Notes: generated by a model not told the origin, from the letters alone. A stretch of 15,326 bases of DNA from JBBDYH01 sp040901795 (GCA_040901795.1 JBBDYH010000137.1:1-15326); one strand, 5' to 3'. Positions 8,914 through 15,326 are shown, numbered from the stretch's first letter. Program-made: numbers and translations.

Positions 8914-9861
8914 GCTTAAAAATGACCTCCGGATCACCTCCGGCGAAATTTGCCCGAACCGCTGCGTTCGGCCCGTGTCCAGATTGCAGAACGTCACCGC
9001 GGCAGGGCTGAACAAGTGCGGATCGATCCGATAGAAATCGCAATCGTATCGCTGGAAGATTGCCAAGAACGGCTCGCCGAAATCGGGTGATGCGCTGCTC
9101 GGCACGCGCGGCCCGATCGCCGCCACACTCTCATCGTCGCCGCGAACCCACAGCGTCACTTCGCCGCCATAAAGGATGGCGTCGTTGGTGCGTCCAATGG
9201 CGGCGAGATCGTCCGCGGCAACCGGAGGCAGCGGTGCAACGCCATACCCGCTTTCCACGCGCGAGATCTCGAAGCGGAGCTCGTGCAGCTTGTGCAATGC
9301 AGTTTCAATCGAGCGCGCCACGATTTGAATCGTGCCGGCGTGACTGGCGGTCGGCGCCACACACAGAACCAGGTGCGACGCGTTCACGCCGCAATCGGCG
9401 GCAATTCGGTCGCACAACTCCGAAGGCGGCAGCTTGCGGCTTTCCAGCACACCCACGGCTACGTCGGCCTGCTCGCGATAGCGGATCGACTCGAAAATCG
9501 CTTCCTTGCCGGCCGCGGCGCGCATCGCTCCCGATCCCATAGCGAAAAACTTGCCCTGCTCAAGCTTCCAGCCGGCGTACTGGGCCGCCATGCAGGCGCG
9601 GACAGGGTCATCGGTCGTCACTTGAATGGCGGGGCCAGACCAGACCGAGCGATCGGCGGGTACAAGCGCAACCTCCCCTTGACCGGCCAGGCAGATTTCA
9701 GCCAAGCGCAAGCCCGCCTCAAGCCCACCGCGCGCCTCGATGCCAAAATCGAGGATCAGCGGACCACCCGCCTCCTGTCGGCCGGAGATGCGCAGTTCGT
9801 CGGCCGCGGAATGCGCTTCCAGACAGAGTTCAAAGGCTTGCTGGTTCAGGCTGATGGTCAC
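8911..9861 (-). CDS. mch: methenyl-H4MPT cyclohydrolase
   Basis: Mch interconverts 5,10-methenyl-H4MPT and N5-formyl-H4MPT in the cytoplasm, a step in formaldehyde oxidation or C1 transfer. From GTG 9861 the protein is 316 residues, the usual family size. Recognisable blocks are GPAIQVTTDDPVRACMAAQY (76-95), FFAMGSGAMRA (105-115), LCVAPTASHAGTIQIVARS (166-184), RTNDAILYGGEVTLWV (224-239) and SPAAVTF (285-291). An upstream TTG at 9984 would add 41 unconserved residues and has no better ribosome-binding site, so the GTG is preferred, although no strong Shine-Dalgarno is near it either. It is the first gene of the minus-strand set and diverges from the DtxR-family gene. A bacterial mch implies a wider H4MPT gene set (fae, mtdB, fhc) elsewhere. 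Confidence 0.92.
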   Translation of the reverse strand: MTISLNQQAFELCLEAHSAADELRISGRQEAGGPLILDFGIEARGGLEAGLRLAEICLAGQGEVALVPADRSVWSGPAIQVTTDDPVRACMAAQYAGWKLEQGKFFAMGSGAMRAAAGKEAIFESIRYREQADVAVGVLESRKLPPSELCDRIAADCGVNASHLVLCVAPTASHAGTIQIVARSIETALHKLHELRFEISRVESGYGVAPLPPVAADDLAAIGRTNDAILYGGEVTLWVRGDDESVAAIGPRVPSSASPDFGEPFLAIFQRYDCDFYRIDPHLFSPAAVTFCNLDTGRTQRFGQISPEVIRRSFLS

Positions 9862-10128
9862 GACGGTTATGATGCCGGTTGATCGACCTTTCCGCAACGG
9901 TTCGGCGCGAAGCGGGTGTTCGATCACCCGGTCGTCTCTTAGAATACTTCGAGTGCTGCGACTCGTCGCCGCTTTGGATTTCAATGTGCCTTAACCTTGC
10001 GCGTCCGGTCAATTTCACTTGGTTTCGCGGTGGTTTGAAAAAGAAAGCGATGACGAGTCATCGCACTCCACATACTCGCCGCCGCGCCGGCGGCGGCTAA
10101 ACGTCCTGATGCCTGAAGCCTGACGCCC
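9862..10128. promoter_or_regulatory. divergent intergenic region between mch and the DtxR-family gene
   Basis: This 267-bp gap must hold the promoters for both directions. No strong promoter is seen. The best minus-strand match is TTGACC (10012-10007) with a weak CACATT 18 bases on (9988-9983). The gap also contains a T-tailed hairpin repeat (10034-10070), a GC-rich hairpin ending in TAAAC (10076-10102) and a short CCTGATGCCTGAAGCCTGA word before the GTG start at 10129. No metal-regulator operator could be recognised. Confidence 0.3.
10034..10070. repeat. T-tailed hairpin repeat, copy 2
   Basis: This is the same unit as at 73-109: TTTGAAAAAGAAAGCGA, an 8-bp stem GCGATGAC/GTCATCGC, then ACTCCA. 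Compared with copy 1 the stem differs by paired changes (C to T on one arm, G to A on the other), so pairing is conserved. On the minus strand it has the form of an intrinsic terminator, but no minus-strand gene ends here, so its role may be different. Confidence 0.75.
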
Positions 10129-10788
10129 GTGCCCAGCCTTACCGTTGAAAACTACGTCAAAGCGATCTACCTGATCTGCTCCGAGCAGCAGATCCAGGCC
10201 GCCGCTACAGGCCAGATTGCCGCTTCGTTGGGTGTTCTGCCTGGCACCGTGACGAGCATGCTCAAGACGCTTAGCGAGAGCAACCTGGCCACGTACACGC
10301 CGTACGCGGGCGTTTCGCTTACGCCCTCGGGCAGTGCCCTGGCGCTGCGCGTGCTGCGGCGACACCGGCTGATCGAGCTGTTTCTCGTACGAACGTTGAA
10401 GCTCACCTGGGACGAGGTCCATGACGAGGCAGAGCATATGGAGCACGCGGTCAGCGATTGGCTGGTCGATCGCATCGACCAGTTTCTCGATCACCCGGAC
10501 GTTGATCCGCACGGCGACCCGATCCCCAGAGCAGATGGCTCGCTGCCGGCTGTCCAATACGCGACCTTACTGGATTGCGGCGAGGGCGCCGATTTCCGGC
10601 TGATGCGCGTCACCGACCAATCGCCGGAGTTTCTGCGGTATCTGACGCAATCGGGACTGCCTTTGGGTACCGAAGGACGCGTGATGGCCAACCGCGCCGA
10701 ATCAGGAGTGGTGAGCGTTCAGGTGGGTGGCAATCTTACTTCGTTAGGCCATGAGGCAGCGGCCAAGATCCTTGTCGAGAGACGATAG
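10129..10788 (+). CDS. DtxR/MntR-family metal-dependent regulator with C-terminal FeoA-like domain
   Basis: The 219-residue protein has an N-terminal winged helix (about 1-65; TGQIAASLGVLPGTVTSMLK is the recognition region), a dimerisation and metal-binding domain (about 70-125), and an SH3/FeoA-like domain (about 145-219). The metal helix reads HDEAEHMEHAVS, with glutamate where iron-type DtxR has the key cysteine, pointing to manganese or another non-iron specificity. In the first helix, MntR D8 and E11 align with N8 and K11, so the metal site is not canonical. The start is GTG 10129; an in-frame stop lies 13 bases upstream and no Shine-Dalgarno is visible. Such proteins repress metal uptake genes, but no transporter is in the window, so the target is unknown. 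Confidence 0.85.
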   Translation: MPSLTVENYVKAIYLICSEQQIQAAATGQIAASLGVLPGTVTSMLKTLSESNLATYTPYAGVSLTPSGSALALRVLRRHRLIELFLVRTLKLTWDEVHDEAEHMEHAVSDWLVDRIDQFLDHPDVDPHGDPIPRADGSLPAVQYATLLDCGEGADFRLMRVTDQSPEFLRYLTQSGLPLGTEGRVMANRAESGVVSVQVGGNLTSLGHEAAAKILVERR

Positions 10789-10862
10789 GTCACGCGCGAA
10801 TGAGCGAACCGGCGGCGGCGTAGCACGTACTAATGAGGAGTCTATTCGCGCTATCCGGCCCC

Positions 10863-10891
10863 TGGACCTGCCCTCGGCGGCAACGTACAAC
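10863..10891 (+). promoter_or_regulatory. possible sigma-70-type promoter for the SRP RNA
   Basis: TGGACC (10863-10868, 4 of 6 matches to TTGACA) is spaced 17 bases from TACAAC (10886-10891, 4 of 6 matches to TATAAT). Transcription would start near 10898, about 15 bases before the first paired base of the SRP RNA. Nothing else is recognisable between 10789 and 10913. Confidence 0.35.
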
Positions 10892-10913
10892 TTAGGGGCC
10901 GCCCGCGGCGTCC

Positions 10914-11009
10914 GATGAGAGGCCCCCGCAATGGGGAGCTGTGAACCTGGTCAGGGATTAACGTCAGCAGCCATAAGCGGTTATCCCTTTGTGCGCGGGG
11001 TCTCTCATC
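10914..11009 (+). ncRNA. ffs: signal recognition particle RNA (4.5S type)
   Basis: The SRP core is present in the right symmetry: GTGAACCTGGTCAGG on the 5' side (10931-10945) and AGCAGCC (10956-10962) on the 3' side. They are joined by a 3-bp stem (GAT/GTC) and the tetraloop TAAC (10949-10952). The usual loop is GGAA; UAAC belongs to the UMAC class, which folds like GNRA. The ends pair as GATGAGAG-CCCCGC with GCGGGG-CTCTCATC, giving an RNA of about 96 nt, close to bacterial 4.5S RNA. It scaffolds Ffh for co-translational membrane targeting. It lies immediately before dnaX-ybaB-recR, as scr does in Bacillus. The exact 5' end is uncertain. Confidence 0.88.
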
Positions 11010-11010
11010 C

Positions 11011-11027
11011 GGCGCCGCGGCGCCTTT
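11011..11027 (+). terminator. intrinsic terminator of the SRP RNA gene
   Basis: The hairpin GGCGCC-GC-GGCGCC is followed by TTT, two bases after the 3' end of the SRP RNA. The T-tract is short, but position and stem strength fit. Confidence 0.5.
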
Positions 11028-11043
11028 AGCGTCTGCGCAGACT

Positions 11044-11130
11044 CTGTAGGGAACGGCGTTCCGGACGGGCCGTTTGACGTGGCTTCGTCTTGTCGGATCG
11101 CCGGAACGGCACAGAGGCCGTTCCCTACAG
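11044..11130. repeat. 87-bp imperfect inverted repeat between ffs and dnaX
   Basis: CTGTAGGGAACGG (11044-11056) is matched by its exact inverse CCGTTCCCTACAG (11118-11130). Inner arms GGCGTTCCGG (11055-11064) and CCGGAACGGC (11101-11110) pair as well. No ORF fits. Terminal inverted arms around a short core suggest a miniature mobile element or mosaic palindromic repeat. It sits in the dnaX leader. Confidence 0.7.
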
Positions 11131-11162
11131 TGGCTGGTTACGCACTTATCCCGAGCGCATCA

Positions 11163-13007
11163 ATGCCGGACCTCTTGCCTGCGGACGATCCTGAACCGAC
11201 AACCGTCAGCGATCCGTCCGGCCGATCGAACGACTATGTTGTCGTCGCACGGCGTTATCGCCCGCAAACGTTTGCGGAGCTGATCGGCCAGGAACACGTG
11301 ACACGGGGCCTGCAGGCGGCGATCGCTTCCGGCCGCGTTGGCCACGCCTTCTTGTTTACCGGGGGGCGGGGGACAGGCAAGACATCGACCGCGCGGATTT
11401 TGGCCAAAGCGCTCAACTGCGTCCAGGGCCCCACACCACAGCCGTGCCTCAAGTGCGATATTTGCGAAAGCATCAAGACGGGCGACGACGTCGATACGTT
11501 GGAAATCGACGGTGCTAGCAATCGCGGGATCGACGAGATTCGTGAGCTGCGGCAGAACGTCAATATCCGTCCTAGCCGTGCCCGGTTCAAGATTTACATC
11601 ATCGATGAAGTCCACATGCTTACGCCGCAGGCCTTCAACGCGTTGTTGAAAACGCTCGAAGAACCGCCTGCTCACGTCAAGTTCATCTTTTGTACGACCG
11701 AACCGGACGAGATTCCAATCACCATCCTCTCGCGCTGTCAGCGGTTCGATTTTGCCAGCGTCGAGATGGGCCAAATCGCCCAGCGCCTTGCGCAGATCTC
11801 CGAGATCGAAGGTGTCCAGGCCGAGCCGGAGGCGCTCCTGCTCTTGGCCCGGCGGGCGGCCGGCTCGATGCGCGATAGCCAGTCGCTGTTGGAACAGTTG
11901 CTAGCGTTCGGCAACCAAAAGATCACCGTGGCCGACGTCCACGAAATGCTCGGCACGGCGGGCGCGGCTCGTCTATCGCAGATCGTGCGGCATTTGGCCG
12001 AGCGCGACACGGCCGCCGCTTTGGCCGATCTGGACGTCGCGGTGCGCGAAGGCGTCGATGTGGGTCAATTGCTCGACCAGTTGCTCGGTTATTTCCGCGA
12101 CTTGATGGTCACGCTCGCCGGTTGTCCAGCGGAGGCTCTACTTTACAGCTCGCCCGGCGAACACGCCGAGTTGCTCGAGCTCGGACGGCAACTAGGACTG
12201 AACACGATCATGGCGATGATGCAGATCGTCGATCAAACCATAGCGCGGCTGCGCTATAGCATGCACGCGCGGGCGCTCGCGGAACTGGCATTTGTGCGGA
12301 CTAGCAAACTTGCGGATTTGGAGGCGATTCCAGCGCTGCTCGCCGAGTTGCGATCGGACGGCGCCAATCCGACGCTGGGGAGCGTGCGGACTAATCGCCC
12401 GGCAGCAAGTGGATCGATCGCGGATCTCCCGCCGCCCCCGCCACCTTCTGTAAAAAAAAAGCTGGAGGAGCCAGATAGCAACGGCGCTAGTGTCGCGATT
12501 CAGCCGGCCAATTCAGCAAGGATTGATTCTGCTGGAGAGGCGCCTGGTCCGCGCGGTCTCGCCTCTGTTGAGACGGCTGCGTTGCCAACGCTGATGGAGG
12601 ACATGCTCGGCCCTGCCTGGGATTTAGCGCTGGCCAGCGTGGGCGGACTATTGGCGGACAATGCACGCAGCGCCACGCTATCGCTGGGCGGAGGTACTCA
12701 AGCAACTGCCGCGCCAAACAAAGTAGTCGCTATGTTCCCGTCGCAGTATAATTTTGGTAAGCAGTTTTGTGAGCGGCCCGAGAACCTTCCTCGCCTGGAG
12801 CAAGCGCTTGGCGAAGCTCTCGGGCGGGCGGTGCGGCTAAGCATGGCGACGAGCCCATCGTCTTCGCTGCCGACTGAGCAGGTCGAAAAACGTAAGGTGG
12901 CGCCTGCGCGGCAGCGAATGAGCGAAAAGCCGGACCATCCGTGGGTCAAGCGGGCGGTCGAATTGTTCGACGCCCGCGTAGTTTGGATGGATGAACCTAA
13001 AGACTAA
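11163..13007 (+). CDS. dnaX: DNA polymerase III clamp-loader subunit tau/gamma
   Basis: The 614-residue clamp-loader ATPase has Walker A GGRGTGKT (67-74), zinc cysteines C86, C95, C98 and C101, Walker B IIDEVH (146-151), TTEPDEIP (178-185) and the arginine-finger SRC (190-192). After the conserved domains III (to about 370) comes a proline-rich linker and a poorly conserved C-terminal region, as in tau. ATG 11163 is chosen because the frame upstream, open back to 10989, overlaps the SRP RNA and its terminator. The conserved block starts at residue 25 (YVVVARRYRPQTF). No strong Shine-Dalgarno is seen. A nine-A run at codons 430-433 is a predicted slippage site that gives a gamma form of 438 residues. 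Tau holds the replicase together at the fork; gamma loads the clamp. Confidence 0.95.
   Translation: MPDLLPADDPEPTTVSDPSGRSNDYVVVARRYRPQTFAELIGQEHVTRGLQAAIASGRVGHAFLFTGGRGTGKTSTARILAKALNCVQGPTPQPCLKCDICESIKTGDDVDTLEIDGASNRGIDEIRELRQNVNIRPSRARFKIYIIDEVHMLTPQAFNALLKTLEEPPAHVKFIFCTTEPDEIPITILSRCQRFDFASVEMGQIAQRLAQISEIEGVQAEPEALLLLARRAAGSMRDSQSLLEQLLAFGNQKITVADVHEMLGTAGAARLSQIVRHLAERDTAAALADLDVAVREGVDVGQLLDQLLGYFRDLMVTLAGCPAEALLYSSPGEHAELLELGRQLGLNTIMAMMQIVDQTIARLRYSMHARALAELAFVRTSKLADLEAIPALLAELRSDGANPTLGSVRTNRPAASGSIADLPPPPPPSVKKKLEEPDSNGASVAIQPANSARIDSAGEAPGPRGLASVETAALPTLMEDMLGPAWDLALASVGGLLADNARSATLSLGGGTQATAAPNKVVAMFPSQYNFGKQFCERPENLPRLEQALGEALGRAVRLSMATSPSSSLPTEQVEKRKVAPARQRMSEKPDHPWVKRAVELFDARVVWMDEPKD
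12452..12478 (+). promoter_or_regulatory. predicted -1 slippage site producing gamma from dnaX
   Basis: Nine As (12452-12460) precede G and contain the A-AAA-AAG heptamer in the correct phase for -1 frameshifting, the slip sequence of E. coli dnaX. A -1 shift, or one extra A by RNA polymerase slippage as in Thermus dnaX, reads GCT GGA GGA GCC AGA and then TAG (12476-12478). No GGAG-type stimulator is seen upstream and only a weak CTGG/CCAG hairpin downstream, which favours transcriptional slippage. Confidence 0.75.
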
Positions 13008-13084
13008 GCCGATCGCGCACCCTGGCACCTCCAGCCACCGGCCCAACCTTGAACCTGAAAACTTGAACCAATCACGAGGCGACT

Positions 13085-13459
13085 TTGTTCAAAGGCATCA
13101 CCAATTTAGCCGGTTTGCTCAAGCAGGCGCAACAAGTCGGCAGCCGTTTGCAGCAAGTCAACGACGAACTGAAAAACCGCCGTGCGACCGGCCGTGCGGG
13201 TGGTGGAATGGTCGAGGTGGAAGTGAACGGTCTGGGCCAGGTGTTGCGGTTGGCGATCGATCCCTCGCTGGTCGAAATGAAGGATCGCGAGCTCCTCGAG
13301 GATTTGATCCCCGCGGCAACGAACCAGGCTCTCACCAAGGCGAAGGAAATGCACGCCGAGGTAATTAAAGATCTCGCGGGAGGGATGAATCTGCCCGGGC
13401 TTGACGAGGCGTTGGCGAAAGCCACGGGACAAGACACAACGATGAATGATGAAGGATGA
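13085..13459 (+). CDS. ybaB: YbaB/EbfC nucleoid-associated protein
   Basis: This 124-residue small dimeric DNA-binding protein has an N-terminal helical part (FKGITNLAGLLKQAQQVGSRL), the glycine-rich turn GRAGGGMVEVEVNGLGQV (about 36-53) and the helical block LEDLIPAATNQALTKAKE. It starts with TTG at 13085, chosen because GAGG lies six bases upstream and the family signature begins at the next residue. The stop falls inside a GATGAA repeat, so the last residues (TTMNDEG) are repeat-encoded and the protein is slightly longer than the usual 105-110. Genes of this family sit between dnaX and recR in many bacteria. The protein binds DNA and may assist recombination or nucleoid structure. Confidence 0.9.
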   Translation: MFKGITNLAGLLKQAQQVGSRLQQVNDELKNRRATGRAGGGMVEVEVNGLGQVLRLAIDPSLVEMKDRELLEDLIPAATNQALTKAKEMHAEVIKDLAGGMNLPGLDEALAKATGQDTTMNDEG

Positions 13460-13518
13460 ATGCGGAATCAGGAGATCGCAGTTCATCGTTCATCATTCAT
13501 AATTCATAATTCATCGTT
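13440..13518. repeat. GATGAAT/GATGAAG repeat, inverted arms, between ybaB and recR
   Basis: The left arm (13440-13462) is GATGAAT/GATGAAG units overlapping the ybaB stop. The right arm (13481-13518) is the inverse (TTCATCGTTCATCATTCAT...). It is the same family as 8843-8913 and occupies the region where the recR ribosome-binding site would lie. Confidence 0.7.
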
Positions 13519-13524
13519 TGCTTC

Positions 13525-14124
13525 ATGGCTCAGCTCACCGAATCGGTTACCAAACTCATTGACGAATTTGCCAAATTACCTGGCATCGGCCGGAAGTCGG
13601 CGGAGCGGCTGACCTACCATGTCCTGCGTGTGCACAAAGACGAAGCGCTCGCATTGGCCGATGCGATTCGTCATGTAAAGGAGAACGTGCGGTACTGCCG
13701 GACCTGCTATAATCTGGCGGAAGAGGAGCAGTGCGCAATATGCCAGGATCCACGCCGCGACGCTACGCTATTGTGTGTCGTCGAACAGCCGCGGGATCTG
13801 ATGGCGCTCGAGCAGGCTGGTAGCTATCGGGGCCTGTATCATGTGTTGCTCGGCCGCTTGGCGCCGCTGGAGGGAATTGGGCCCGAACAACTGACGATTG
13901 CGGCACTGGTCGAACGGATACGCAGGGGCGTGGTTCGGGAAGTGATTATGGGCACCAACCCGACGCTCGAAGGCGATGGAACGGCACTTTACATCTCGAA
14001 CTTGCTGGCGGAGTTCCCAGTCGAGATAACGCGGCTCGCCCGGGGCATTACGACCGGCAGCGTATTGGAATTCGCGAATAAAGAGATCCTGGCCGACGCC
14101 TTGGCGGGGCGTCAGAAGTTCTAG
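13525..14124 (+). CDS. recR: recombination mediator RecR
   Basis: The 199-residue protein is of standard RecR length. It has a helix-hairpin-helix LPGIGRKSAERL (18-29), a four-cysteine zinc finger (C58, C61, C70, C73) and a TOPRIM domain from about 80 (VVEQPRD; GTNPTLEGDGTALY with E149 and D151). It then has the Walker-B-like C-terminal block ITRLARGITTGSVLEFAN. RecR forms a ring with RecO that loads RecA on gapped DNA. ATG 13525 follows a GATGAA-type repeat with no Shine-Dalgarno, so translation may depend on transcript folding or coupling. It is co-directional with dnaX and ybaB. Confidence 0.95.
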   Translation: MAQLTESVTKLIDEFAKLPGIGRKSAERLTYHVLRVHKDEALALADAIRHVKENVRYCRTCYNLAEEEQCAICQDPRRDATLLCVVEQPRDLMALEQAGSYRGLYHVLLGRLAPLEGIGPEQLTIAALVERIRRGVVREVIMGTNPTLEGDGTALYISNLLAEFPVEITRLARGITTGSVLEFANKEILADALAGRQKF

Positions 14125-14155
14125 CGATGAAAAACATAAGATACAATTTACAGAG

Positions 14156-14225
14156 GCGGAGAGTGGCCGGCGATGGCTGAGCAGGATAGGATATGGCGCA
14201 GGATTTGCTCAGCAGCCCGCTCTCC
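14156..14225 (+). other. stem-loop upstream of rpoN
   Basis: GGAGAG (14158-14163) and GCTGAGCA (14176-14183) pair with TGCTCAGC (14206-14213) and CTCTCC (14220-14225), enclosing an asymmetric interior loop and a loop of about 22 bases. No T-tract follows, so a simple terminator is unlikely. A TACAAT box at 14142-14147, without a good -35, would start transcription just before it. It may be an rpoN leader structure or a small RNA. Confidence 0.4.
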
Positions 14226-14275
14226 CCTCATAACGACGCGTTCCTAAGCCAAGCCAAACAAGGACGTCTTCAATC

Positions 14276-15326
14276 ATGCGACTTTCCTTCGGACAAGAAC
14301 TGCGGCTGGTCCAGAAGCAAGTTCTCGCGCCGAGAATGATTCAGTCGATGGAGATCCTCCAGCTCCCGATCATGGCGCTGCAGGAGCGCATCGAGCAAGA
14401 AATGCAGGAGAACGAAACGCTCGAGCTCGTCGAAACCGATCCGGATCTCCCGGAAGAACAGGAAGAAGTCGCCAATCCTGACGCGCCGACCGTCGACGAG
14501 CGTGAGCTGGTGGTCGATGAATCGAAGAACAACGCCGATGACTTCGAGCGGCTGTTGAACCTCGACGAGGAGTGGCCCGACGCGTTCGAAGAGCGCTCGC
14601 GCCCTTCCTCCGCCCGCATCGAGGAAGAAGGGGACCGCCAGCACGACACCATGGCCAACATGGTCTCGCGGCCCACCAACCTGCACGATCATCTGCACGA
14701 GCAGCTCGGCTGGTTCGACCTCGACTCCGCAACGCGGACGATGTGCGACCGGATCATCTACAACCTCGATCACAACGGGTACCTGCAAGGGAGGCTCGAA
14801 GATTTGCTCGACCCCGATGCCGGCCCGGACCAATTGACCGCCGCAGATCGGGCGCTCGCGCTGGTTCAGCGGCTGGACCCGCCGGGCATCGCCGCGCGCG
14901 ATTTGCGCGAGTGCCTGTTGCTGCAGCTTCAGCCGGGCATGCCCTATTACGAGCAGCTCAAGACGCTCATCAGCGGACATCTGGAAGACATCGAGCACAA
15001 CCGCCTGCCGCAAATCGAGCGGAAGACCGGTTATTCGATCGAACTGATCAACGAGGCGCTGCACGAGCTGCGCAAGCTGAAGCCCAAGCCGGGCGCCGAT
15101 TTCTACAGCGAATACGTCCCCAACGTCACGCCCGACGTGTTCGTCGAGCCGGCCGATAGTGGGCGCTACAAGGTGCGGCTCGAAGACCGCAGCACGCCGA
15201 ACCTGTATATCAGCCCCTACTATCGGCAGTTGCTCTTGAGCAGCGACACCGACGAAAAGACGCGCGAATACATCAAGCGCAAGATCAACTCGGCCCAGTG
15301 GCTGATCGAATCGATCGAGCAGCGCC
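14276..15326 (+). CDS. rpoN: RNA polymerase sigma-54 factor (N-terminal part, cut by the window edge)
   Basis: The frame is open from ATG 14276 to the end of the window (350 codons seen). It begins with the glutamine- and leucine-rich region I (MRLSFGQELRLVQKQ, then MIQSMEILQLPIMAL), which contacts activators and the -12 element. An acidic region II (about 55-125) follows, then the core-binding region starting near LHDHLHEQL (136-144). The C-terminal helix-turn-helix and RpoN box are beyond the edge. Sigma-54 drives activator-dependent promoters of the GG-N10-GC type. AAGGA lies about 12 bases before the ATG. A long minus-strand frame over the same bases (15064-14270) is a codon-bias shadow. 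Confidence 0.95.
   Translation, partial: MRLSFGQELRLVQKQVLAPRMIQSMEILQLPIMALQERIEQEMQENETLELVETDPDLPEEQEEVANPDAPTVDERELVVDESKNNADDFERLLNLDEEWPDAFEERSRPSSARIEEEGDRQHDTMANMVSRPTNLHDHLHEQLGWFDLDSATRTMCDRIIYNLDHNGYLQGRLEDLLDPDAGPDQLTAADRALALVQRLDPPGIAARDLRECLLLQLQPGMPYYEQLKTLISGHLEDIEHNRLPQIERKTGYSIELINEALHELRKLKPKPGADFYSEYVPNVTPDVFVEPADSGRYKVRLEDRSTPNLYISPYYRQLLLSSDTDEKTREYIKRKINSAQWLIESIEQR

Noticed and set aside
9862..9984. N-terminal extension of Mch from TTG 9984
   Set aside because: The extra 41 residues have no Mch character and family length is reached from GTG 9861.
9983..10012. Sigma-70 promoter for mch (TTGACC, 18-base spacer, CACATT)
   Set aside because: The -10 hexamer matches only two consensus bases; it is mentioned as the best candidate but not called as a site.
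10989..11162. Upstream extension of dnaX from GTG 10989
   Set aside because: It overlaps the 3' end of the SRP RNA, its terminator and an inverted repeat; DnaX similarity begins only after ATG 11163.
12452..12460. Nine-A run as a sequencing error or gene decay in dnaX
   Set aside because: The frame is intact on both sides of the run and the position matches the known tau/gamma boundary, so a functional slip site is the simpler reading.
14270..15064. 264-residue minus-strand frame at the right end
   Set aside because: It is antisense to rpoN, whose plus-strand frame shows clear sigma-54 regions; the minus frame is a GC codon-bias shadow with no recognisable motif.

Overview
The window looks like a chromosomal segment of a GC-rich planctomycete-type bacterium. 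I infer this from three things: bacterial tetrahydromethanopterin (H4MPT) C1 genes (mch plus an ATP-grasp partner), an ole-type lipid cluster, and short palindromic repeats in most intergenic gaps. No rRNA or taxonomic marker is present, so the lineage is an inference.

Minus strand, read from 9861 down to 117: mch (H4MPT cyclohydrolase), a RimK-like ATP-grasp ligase, oleC (beta-lactone synthetase), oleD (2-alkyl-3-oxoalkanoate reductase), a FabF-type ketosynthase, an acyl carrier protein, and two CrtI/RetSat-like FAD oxidoreductases. All eight genes point the same way. oleC and oleD overlap by 4 bp, and the oleD-ketosynthase and ACP-oxidoreductase joints are tight (40 and 31 bp). The last six genes look like a lipid or polyene pathway: the ketosynthase and ACP would build a carrier-bound acyl chain, the FAD enzymes would change its saturation, and OleD and OleC would reduce and lactonise a beta-keto acid. 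No OleA or OleB is encoded in the window, so the substrate source and end product are open. This is the best candidate here for an undescribed system.

Plus strand, from 10129: a DtxR/MntR-family regulator, the SRP RNA gene (ffs) with its terminator, dnaX, ybaB, recR and the start of rpoN, which runs off the right edge. The order ffs-dnaX-ybaB-recR is a conserved bacterial arrangement. dnaX carries a nine-A slippery run; a -1 shift there reaches a stop after five codons, so both tau and gamma forms are predicted.

Repeats: at least six unrelated repeat families occupy the gaps. Three genes (mch, the ATP-grasp gene, ybaB) end at or inside a repeat. oleC contains two repeat-like insertions in frame inside its coding sequence. 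One hairpin with a T-rich tail occurs twice, 10 kb apart.
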